The notes under the pieces are model-generated. The model worked only from the letters and a program-made list of their open reading frames with translations. It did not search any database and was not told where the DNA came from. A program made the translations under genes and the position numbers. Of a DNA stretch of 8,953 nucleotides, positions 1 to 5,648 are shown one piece after another. The DNA is from Bacteroidales bacterium (GTDB taxonomy: Bacteria; Bacteroidota; Bacteroidia; Bacteroidales; UBA932). The stretch is taken from positions 1 through 8,953 of the forward strand of contig WRBG01000073.1 of NCBI GenBank assembly GCA_009784635.1. Reading direction: 5' to 3'. How positions within the stretch are numbered: the stretch's first letter is position 1; every line of letters begins with the position of its first letter.

Positions 1-734
1 GGAGCGGAGAAAACATCAACACGCAGGTATTCGATATGGAGCAGCGTGGTATGCAGGAATCCGACAAGGTCATGGCCGTAAGCCATCTGACCAGAAATAC
101 AATCATCCAGCGTTACGGTATTCATCCCGACAAGGTGGCGACCGTACACAACGGAGTGGATTTTACCGGTCATGACGCCGTGTCCGTAGAGCGCGGTGTC
201 ACCGACAAGATTGTTACCTTTTTGGGGCGGATTACCTTTCAAAAGGGGCCGGAATATTTTATTGAGGCGGCGGCGAAAGTGCTCAAGAAGTATCCCAATG
301 TGCGTTTTGTTATGGCCGGCAGCGGAGACATGTTTCACCGCTCCATCCGGCGGGTGGCCAAATTGGGGATTGCCGACCGCTTTCATTTTACCGGCTTTCT
401 CAAGGGGAGCGATGTGCAAAAGATGTTTGCCTATTCGGATGTTTACGTAATGCCTTCGGTGTCTGAGCCTTTTGGGATTTCTCCCTTAGAGGCGATGCGT
501 TCCGGCGTCCCCGTCATCATATCCAAACAATCCGGCGTGGCCGAAGTCCTGCGTCATGCCGTCAAAGTGGATTTTTGGGATATAAACGCCATGGCCGATG
601 CTATGTACGGACTGCTCCAATATCCGGCCCTGTCCCAAATGGCGGTGCGTTGCGGTTTTGAAGAAGTCAACAGCTTAAAATGGGATAAAGCGGCTGCTTT
701 GGTGGCCCAAATATATCAGGAGGTAATTATATGA
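1..734 (+). CDS. GT4-family glycosyltransferase, C-terminal part (5' end outside window)
   Basis: This is the C-terminal half (about 243 residues) of a GT-B fold retaining glycosyltransferase. The reading frame is open from base 3 through to the TGA at 732-734. The first ATG (36) lies inside conserved sequence and is not taken as the start; the real start is upstream of the window. What is seen is the nucleotide-sugar-binding domain. The loop GRITFQKGPEYF (Arg codon at 228, Lys codon at 243) is the usual GT4 donor-phosphate contact. The motif EPFGISPLEAM is the GT4 E-x7-E signature (Glu codons at 465 and 489). The preceding AVSHLTR and VHNGVDF segments are also typical. Family knowledge: GT4 includes glycogen/glucan synthases but also many unrelated transferases, so donor and acceptor are not settled. 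Its 4-base overlap with the GH57 gene suggests co-translation and a shared role in alpha-glucan metabolism. There is no signal peptide or membrane segment in the visible part, so it is probably cytoplasmic. Confidence 0.9.
   Translation, partial: SGENINTQVFDMEQRGMQESDKVMAVSHLTRNTIIQRYGIHPDKVATVHNGVDFTGHDAVSVERGVTDKIVTFLGRITFQKGPEYFIEAAAKVLKKYPNVRFVMAGSGDMFHRSIRRVAKLGIADRFHFTGFLKGSDVQKMFAYSDVYVMPSVSEPFGISPLEAMRSGVPVIISKQSGVAEVLRHAVKVDFWDINAMADAMYGLLQYPALSQMAVRCGFEEVNSLKWDKAAALVAQIYQEVII
718..723 (+). promoter_or_regulatory. Strong Shine-Dalgarno for the GH57 gene
   Basis: AGGAGG sits 7 bases before the ATG at 731, inside the last codons of the GT4 gene. It supports the 731 start. It is the only perfect Shine-Dalgarno noticed next to a gene start in this window; the other starts have A-rich or unremarkable leaders, as is common in Bacteroidetes. 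Confidence 0.75.
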
Positions 735-1966
735 AAAAGACGATTTGTTTTTATTTTCAAGTACATCAGCCATATCGGTTAAGGCAGTACCGATTCTTTG
801 ATATCGGAAAAAGCGATTATTATTACGACGATTTTGCCAACCGGAATTTTATGGGACGGATTTCCGAGCGTTGTTATCTCCCCATGAACCGGTTGATGCT
901 CGAGGTCATTACCGCCCATAAGGGAGCCTTTAAGGTGGCCTATTCGATTTCCGGCATGGCCCTGCAACAGTTTGAAGAATACGCGCCCGATGTACTCCAA
1001 AGTTTTCAAGCTTTGGCGGCTACCGGCTGCGTGGAATTTTTGGCCGAAACCTATGCCCACTCTTTGGCTTCTTTGGCATCGGAAGGGGAGTTTCGCAGCC
1101 AGCTGCAACTGCATGCCGACACGGTGGAGCGGCTTTTTGGGAAAAAGCCGGTAACTTTCCGCAACACAGAGCTTATTTATTCGGACTCTATTGGGGCAGT
1201 GGTGGCCGATATGGGCTATGAAACCATGCTGGCAGAAGGCGCCAAACACATATTGGGCTGGAAAAGTCCCCATTATCTGTATACCAATGTGATTAATCCC
1301 AAGCTCAAGATTCTTTTACGCAACTTTAGCCTCAGCGACGATATTGCCTTCAGATTTTCTAATCGGGCGTGGGAACACTGGCCCCTTACCGCCGACAAAT
1401 TTGTTAACTGGTTGCAGGAACTTGGAGAAAAAGAAGAAGTCATCAACCTGTTCATGGATTACGAGACCTTTGGAGAACATCAACCCATGTCTTCGGGCAT
1501 TTTTGCCTTTATGCGCCACCTGCCCGAAGCCATCCTCAGACAGGGAGATTTTGAGCTGCTGACCCCTGCCGAAACCGCCGCCAAACATCAGCCTGTGGCT
1601 CCCCTCCACGTTCCCTTTGCCAGTTCTTGGGCCGATGAGGAGCGGGATGTAAGCGCTTGGCTCGGCAACGAATTACAGAACGAAGCCTTTTCCAAACTCT
1701 ATGCCCTTGAAGAGGAGGTCAAAGCCAAAAACAAGCCCGAATTGCTGGCTCACTTCAGAGACTTACAGGCAAGCGACCACTTTTACTACATGTGTACCAA
1801 ATACTTCTCAGACGGAGCCGTGCATAAATATTTTAATCCCTACCCCACACCCTACGAGGCATTTATCAATTATATGAACGTAATCAGCGACTTCCAAATC
1901 CGGGTTGGGCAGACGGCAGGTAAAACAAGGGCAAAAACAAAGGCAAAAACAAATAAAAAACGATAA
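731..1966 (+). CDS. GH57 family alpha-glucan hydrolase/amylase-like protein
   Basis: A 411-residue protein of glycoside hydrolase family 57, which acts by retention on alpha-1,4 (or alpha-1,6) glucans. Seen in order: the family hallmark HQP near the N terminus (residues 12-14); a region with RNTELIYSD, in which E147 is the expected catalytic nucleophile; and FMDYETFGEH, in which D243 is the expected acid/base, with E245 nearby. The length is close to the short intracellular GH57 proteins and below the 600+ residues of branching enzymes and amylopullulanases. There is no signal peptide, so it should act on cytoplasmic glucan. The ATG at 731 has a perfect AGGAGG and overlaps the GT4 stop (ATGA). 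From family knowledge, GH57/GT4 neighbour pairs recur in Bacteroidetes glycogen loci; whether this one hydrolyses, debranches or transfers is not decidable here. The C terminus (397-411) is a lysine/threonine-rich tail built from a short DNA repeat and is not part of the catalytic fold. Confidence 0.88.
   Translation: MKKTICFYFQVHQPYRLRQYRFFDIGKSDYYYDDFANRNFMGRISERCYLPMNRLMLEVITAHKGAFKVAYSISGMALQQFEEYAPDVLQSFQALAATGCVEFLAETYAHSLASLASEGEFRSQLQLHADTVERLFGKKPVTFRNTELIYSDSIGAVVADMGYETMLAEGAKHILGWKSPHYLYTNVINPKLKILLRNFSLSDDIAFRFSNRAWEHWPLTADKFVNWLQELGEKEEVINLFMDYETFGEHQPMSSGIFAFMRHLPEAILRQGDFELLTPAETAAKHQPVAPLHVPFASSWADEERDVSAWLGNELQNEAFSKLYALEEEVKAKNKPELLAHFRDLQASDHFYYMCTKYFSDGAVHKYFNPYPTPYEAFINYMNVISDFQIRVGQTAGKTRAKTKAKTNKKR
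1919..1954 (+). repeat. Three codon-aligned 12-bp tandem repeats in the 3' end of the GH57 gene
   Basis: Three consecutive 12-bp units (1919-1930, 1931-1942, 1943-1954) follow the pattern G[GC][TA]AAAACA[A]xx. They encode GKTR, AKTK and AKTN. Units 2 and 3 differ only at the final base. The repeat gives the protein a basic, probably disordered tail and, being a multiple of three, can change copy number without shifting the frame. Confidence 0.8.
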
Positions 1967-2773
1967 ATGAAAGCTATTCTTACCCTTTCTGTTATGGTGA
2001 TGTGCGCCATGATTGCCACTGCCCAAAACACTTTTGTATACAAAACGGCAACGGCCCAAGTGATACTCTTGTCCGAGGGCCAACGTCAAGGCGGGCTGAA
2101 CATTCTAATTGGAGCGACCCCCGAAATGATTGCCGAAGTCGCCCCCGACAATAGCTATCCCAGCGCCACCAATGTCTTTTTGATTCGCACCCAAAGCGGG
2201 AAAAATGTATTGATTGATACCGGATTCGGACGGGAACTGATAAGCAACCTCCGGAGTTTGGGCCTTGGCCCCGAATCCATAGACGCCATTCTGATTAGCC
2301 ACCTTCATGGCGACCACATAGGCGGGTTGCTGCTTGAGGGCAAAGCGGCATTTCCCAAGGCAAAACTAATGATGTCTCGGCCCGAAGCTGAGAGCGCCAA
2401 CGAAAACGCCCGCAAAATGATGGCAGAGTATGCACTGATTACTTTTGAACCCGAAAGCGATGCGCCCGCGCCTGTTTTTGAAGACGTAAAAGCCATGGCC
2501 AACTACGGACACACGCCGGGGCATACGGTCTTTTTCATAGACAATGTAGCCATATGGGGAGACATGACCCACGCCATGGCCTTCCAAATGCCTTACCCTC
2601 GGGTGGCCGTAACCTACGACACGGATGCTGTGGCGGCTGTGGCGTCTCGCCTTAAAATGCTCGAATACCTTGCCGCCAACAACTATATAGTCGGAGGTAT
2701 GCATGTGGCTTATCCCGGCTTGGGAAATTTAAAAGCCAACGGCAAAGGAGGCTATATCTTTACGCCTTTATAG
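1967..2773 (+). CDS. Exported metallo-beta-lactamase-fold hydrolase
   Basis: A 268-residue MBL-fold protein. The N terminus has a Lys, a hydrophobic stretch (about residues 4-17) and an ATAQ sequence near residue 20, a good type I signal peptide; many Bacteroidetes exported proteins mature at such a Gln. It should therefore act in the periplasm. The metal site is complete: HLHGDH (H112, H114, D116, H117), GHTPGHT (H186), the GDM segment (D199) and GGMH (H246). This is the set expected for a two-zinc hydrolase. Family knowledge: lactonases, glyoxalase II-like enzymes and phosphodiesterases share these ligands, so the substrate cannot be named; the NVFLI...VLIDTGFG start and the GLxPxxIDAILISHLHGDH segment resemble the lactonase-like branch. 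Its ATG directly follows the GH57 stop with no gap, after an A-rich leader, so it is probably co-transcribed. An exported hydrolase is out of place among cytoplasmic glucan enzymes. Confidence 0.85.
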   Translation: MKAILTLSVMVMCAMIATAQNTFVYKTATAQVILLSEGQRQGGLNILIGATPEMIAEVAPDNSYPSATNVFLIRTQSGKNVLIDTGFGRELISNLRSLGLGPESIDAILISHLHGDHIGGLLLEGKAAFPKAKLMMSRPEAESANENARKMMAEYALITFEPESDAPAPVFEDVKAMANYGHTPGHTVFFIDNVAIWGDMTHAMAFQMPYPRVAVTYDTDAVAAVASRLKMLEYLAANNYIVGGMHVAYPGLGNLKANGKGGYIFTPL

Positions 2774-2783
2774 GCCGTTTTTT
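2750..2783 (+). terminator. Possible intrinsic terminator or attenuator between the MBL gene and pgmB
   Basis: GGCTATA (2750-2756) can pair with TATAGGCC (2769-2776) as a 7-bp stem with one bulged G and a 12-base loop. It is followed by G and six T (2778-2783). A competing fold pairs AACGGC (2738-2743) with GCCGTT (2774-2779) and AAAGG (2744-2748) with CCTTT (2765-2769). The structure overlaps the last MBL codons. The stem is AT-rich, so termination is likely partial. No promoter is visible in the short gap before pgmB. Confidence 0.4.
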
Positions 2784-2797
2784 CAAACCTGCCCTCA

Positions 2798-3463
2798 TTG
2801 CCTCCTTCTTTCATATCTGCCTGTATATTTGACCTTGACGGCGTATTGGTTGACACGGCCAAATACCACTATTTGGCGTGGAAGCGTTTGGCGGGGGAGT
2901 TGGGTTTCTGTTTTTTGGAATCAGATAATGAGCGACTAAAGGGAGTGAGCCGCATGGCTTCGTTAGAGATATTGTTGGAGGTAGGCGGCATTACCCGCTT
3001 TGGTGAAAAAGATAAACGGGCCATGGCCGACAGGAAAAACGGTTGGTATGTGGACTTTATCTCTCAAATAACCCCCAATGAGGTATTGCCGGGAGTCTTG
3101 GATTTTCTGCATGAATTGAAAGAGGCGGGGGTAAAGACGGCGATTGGTTCGGCAAGCAGGAACGCCGGTATGATTTTGGAGCGCACAGGCATGGAGTCGC
3201 TGTTTGAGGCGGTGGTTGATGGGAATAAAATCAGCCGCGCCAAGCCCGACCCCGAAGTGTTTTTGATGGGGGCGCACACATTGGGCTTGCCTCCTTCTCG
3301 GTGCGTGGTCTTTGAAGACGCCGCCGCCGGCATCGAGGCGGCCATCCGGGCCGGAATGAAAAGCGTAGGAGTGGGCCATCCGGATATCCTTAGCAGAGCC
3401 ACCGTGGTCATCCCCGACTTTACAGATATGAATTGGAGTAAACTGCAATCGTTAATGATATGA
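2798..3463 (+). CDS. pgmB: Beta-phosphoglucomutase
   Basis: A 221-residue HAD-superfamily enzyme that converts beta-D-glucose 1-phosphate to glucose 6-phosphate in the cytoplasm. Seen: FDLDGVLVDT with nucleophile D12 and acid/base D14; the cap region with KGVSRMASLEILL, a beta-phosphoglucomutase signature (compare LKGVSR in the Lactococcus enzyme); GSAS with S118; RAKPDPEVF with K149; and FEDAAAGIEAA with E173 and D174 for magnesium. The length matches the family (about 220). The start appears to be TTG at 2798. It is the only ATG/GTG/TTG in frame between the upstream in-frame stop (2771-2773) and the catalytic aspartates, and no Shine-Dalgarno is visible. It overlaps the GH65 gene by 4 bases (ATGA). 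This pairing is the classic maltose (or trehalose/kojibiose) phosphorolysis unit, in which PgmB consumes the beta-glucose 1-phosphate made by the GH65 phosphorylase. Confidence 0.93.
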   Translation: MPPSFISACIFDLDGVLVDTAKYHYLAWKRLAGELGFCFLESDNERLKGVSRMASLEILLEVGGITRFGEKDKRAMADRKNGWYVDFISQITPNEVLPGVLDFLHELKEAGVKTAIGSASRNAGMILERTGMESLFEAVVDGNKISRAKPDPEVFLMGAHTLGLPPSRCVVFEDAAAGIEAAIRAGMKSVGVGHPDILSRATVVIPDFTDMNWSKLQSLMI

Positions 3464-5607
3464 ACCCACACTTTCAAACCCATCCTTGGAAGGTCATCGA
3501 AACCCGCTTTGACCCCGCCCGCGTAAAAGCGGCGGAAAGCCTGTTCAGCATAGGCAACGGCATCATGGGACAACGTGCCAATTTTGAAGAGACCTATACA
3601 GGAGAGAGTTTGCAGGGAAGCTACATCGGAGGGGTTTATTATCCGGATAAGACCCGCGTGGGCTGGTGGAAGAACGGCTATCCCGATTATTATGCCAAGG
3701 TACTCAATTCGGCCTTTTGGATAGGAGTCGAGGTGAACATTAATGGCGAACTGTTAGACCTTTACACCGCAAAAGTCCTCGATTTTTATCGTGAATTGGA
3801 TATGCGGCGCGGTTTGCTGATTCGCAGGTTTAGGGCTGTGTTGCCCCATGGGACGGAAGTGGAGGTAGAGGCGACTCGTTTTGTAAGCATGGTGCGTACC
3901 GAGTTAGGCGTTGTGCGTTATCGCATCAAAGTATTGAACGGCAATGCCCAAGTGGAGCTTAGGCCCTATATTGATGCCGATGTAAAGAATGAGGACGCCC
4001 ATTACGGCGAAAAATTTTGGGACTTGGTAGAAGAATCGGCAACGCCCTCCTCCCATTATGTTACCATGGAAACCAAAAAGACCCGGTTCTCTGTGTGCTG
4101 GTTTTCTCAACACGAACTTGTGGAAGCTTCCCAAGAGGATGCTGTCACCTTGTATAAGTACGTAGGCATTACGTCTTCGTTAAACCACAAGCCCAAAGAC
4201 TTGGCGCAGGCTGCCCGTGAAGTGGCCACCACCGGTCAAAAGCTTGGTTTTGACGCTCTGCGCGATGAACACAGCAGGGCATGGGAAGAAAAATGGGCGC
4301 AGTGCGACGTGGAGATTGGCGGAGACGATGAGGCGCAACAAGGCATCCGTTTTTGCATCTTTCACCTGCTACAGACCTATACCGGAAAGGATGCCCGCTT
4401 AAATGTGGGGCCAAAAGGTTTTACCGGAGAAAAATATGGCGGAAGCACCTACTGGGATACAGAGGCTTATTGCATCCCTTTTTATTTGGCTACGGCGGGA
4501 GGCAAAGTGGCACGGTCTCTGTTGCAGTACAGGTATAATCAGTTGCCTCAAGCGATTGAGAACGCCCAAAAATTGGGCTTTACCCGTGGCGCCGCCCTTT
4601 ACCCCATGGTAACGATGAATGGAGAGGAGTGCCACAACGAGTGGGAAATCACCTTTGAAGAGATACACCGCAACGGGGCGATTGCTTACGCCATCTACAA
4701 CTATGTCCGCTATACCGGCGACCAAGACTATTTGGCTGCGTATGGCGTAGAGGTACTATTGGCCATTGCCCGCTTTTGGGCGCAGCGGGTTAGCCGGAGC
4801 GAGGCGCGCCAAAAATACGTCATGTTGGGGGTAACGGGCCCCAACGAATACGAGAACAACGTAAACAACAATTGGTACACCAACTACATTGCCTGCTGGT
4901 GCCTGCGTTATGCCAAAGAGAGCATGGAGTGGGCCAAGGAGATGCACCCTTGGCGTTATAGCAACATTATAGACAAAACCGGATTTGACGAAGCCGTAGA
5001 ATGGGCGCAATGGATGGATATTGCAGAAAATATGCACTTCCCCAAAGACGACGGGCAACAAATCTTTTTACAACAGGACGGATATATGGATAAGGAGCAG
5101 ATATTGGTCAAAGACCTCGACCCCGACCAACGTCCTTTAAACCAAAAATGGAGCTGGGACCGTATTCTGCGCTCTTGCTTTATCAAGCAGGCAGATGTGT
5201 TGCAGGGACTGTATTTTTTTGAAGATGATTTTGACATGGACACCATTCGCCGTAATTTTTATTTTTATGAAGCCCGCACGGTACACGAATCGTCTTTATC
5301 GCCCTGTGTACATGCTATTTTGGCGGCAAAAATCGGCGATATAGACAAGGCTTACGAATTGTACCTGCGTACTTCGCGCCTCGATTTGGATGATTACAAT
5401 AAAGAAGTAGACGAGGGCCTGCATATTACCAGCATGGCCGGGTCGTGGATGGTCGTTGTTCAAGGATTTGCCGGAATGAGGGTGCAGGATGGGCAATTGA
5501 CCTTTGCCCCCAAATTACCCAAACACTGGACGGGTTTATCTTTTAAAGTGAACTTTCGGGGCAAAATAGTGTGCGTAAACCGGCAAACGGAGGGTACAAC
5601 AGTTTAG
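3460..5607 (+). CDS. GH65 inverting disaccharide phosphorylase, probably maltose phosphorylase
   Basis: A 715-residue cytoplasmic GH65 phosphorylase. Maltose plus phosphate would give glucose and beta-glucose 1-phosphate. Order: N-terminal beta-sandwich domain (about 1-260, with SIGNGIMGQRANFEE); helical linker; (alpha/alpha)6 catalytic barrel with YWDTEAY (W332, D333); the substrate loop HNEWEITFE (392-400); TGPNEYENNVNNNWYTN with E463 as the general acid (equivalent to Glu487 of Lactobacillus brevis maltose phosphorylase); KQADVLQGLY; and the phosphate-site region HESSLSP. A short C-terminal sandwich follows. The 392-400 loop and the NNNWYTN segment resemble maltose phosphorylases rather than trehalose or kojibiose phosphorylases; this is from memory of the specificity-loop literature (loop His413-Glu421 in the L. 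acidophilus enzyme). The chain is a little shorter than the usual 750 or so residues, partly at the N terminus and partly after FRGKIVCVN. pgmB lies immediately upstream with an ATGA overlap, which supports the beta-glucose 1-phosphate product. Confidence 0.9.
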   Translation: MNPHFQTHPWKVIETRFDPARVKAAESLFSIGNGIMGQRANFEETYTGESLQGSYIGGVYYPDKTRVGWWKNGYPDYYAKVLNSAFWIGVEVNINGELLDLYTAKVLDFYRELDMRRGLLIRRFRAVLPHGTEVEVEATRFVSMVRTELGVVRYRIKVLNGNAQVELRPYIDADVKNEDAHYGEKFWDLVEESATPSSHYVTMETKKTRFSVCWFSQHELVEASQEDAVTLYKYVGITSSLNHKPKDLAQAAREVATTGQKLGFDALRDEHSRAWEEKWAQCDVEIGGDDEAQQGIRFCIFHLLQTYTGKDARLNVGPKGFTGEKYGGSTYWDTEAYCIPFYLATAGGKVARSLLQYRYNQLPQAIENAQKLGFTRGAALYPMVTMNGEECHNEWEITFEEIHRNGAIAYAIYNYVRYTGDQDYLAAYGVEVLLAIARFWAQRVSRSEARQKYVMLGVTGPNEYENNVNNNWYTNYIACWCLRYAKESMEWAKEMHPWRYSNIIDKTGFDEAVEWAQWMDIAENMHFPKDDGQQIFLQQDGYMDKEQILVKDLDPDQRPLNQKWSWDRILRSCFIKQADVLQGLYFFEDDFDMDTIRRNFYFYEARTVHESSLSPCVHAILAAKIGDIDKAYELYLRTSRLDLDDYNKEVDEGLHITSMAGSWMVVVQGFAGMRVQDGQLTFAPKLPKHWTGLSFKVNFRGKIVCVNRQTEGTTV

Positions 5608-5613
5608 GAAAAA

Positions 5614-5640
5614 TTTGTACTTTTGCGGTTTGTACTATTG
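5614..5640 (+). repeat. Imperfect direct repeat over the candidate promoter
   Basis: TTTGTACTTTTG (5614-5625) and TTTGTACTATTG (5629-5640) match at 11 of 12 bases with a 15-base offset. An inverted copy of the core, GTACAA, lies at 5594-5599, with its centre 21 bases from the centre of the first TTGTAC. These could be duplicated promoter elements or an operator. TTGTAC also occurs several times inside genes here as Leu-Tyr or overlapping codons, so the evidence is modest. Confidence 0.45.
5618..5625 (+). promoter_or_regulatory. Candidate Bacteroidetes-type -7 promoter element
   Basis: TACTTTTG is an exact match to the -7 consensus TAnnTTTG known for the primary sigma factor of Bacteroidetes. 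It lies in the 41-bp gap before the synthase-phosphorylase gene, 23 bases before its ATG, so transcription would start around 5630 with a short leader. No clear TTTG -33 box is seen at the usual spacing, which lowers confidence. If real, the last gene can be expressed independently of the maltose phosphorylase unit. Confidence 0.5.
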
Positions 5641-5648
5641 CAGCATAT

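Noticed and set aside
36..734. A complete small glycosyltransferase starting at the ATG at 36
   Set aside because: The frame is open and conserved-looking upstream to base 3 and only the C-terminal GT-B domain is present, so this ATG is internal to a longer gene.
779..1273. Minus-strand ORF of 164 codons within the GH57 gene
   Set aside because: It is antisense to conserved GH57 motifs and has a low-complexity, non-family-like protein sequence.
1967..3463. A single MBL-PgmB fusion made by TAG read-through
   Set aside because: The frames agree, but a read-through product would carry PgmB to the periplasm, where its substrate is absent. No read-through signal or amber-suppression tRNA evidence is visible.
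5594..5625. Rho-independent terminator after the GH65 gene formed by GTACAA and TTGTAC
   Set aside because: The stem is only 6 bp with a 15-base loop, and it is followed by just four T before G; too weak, and it overlaps a better promoter match.
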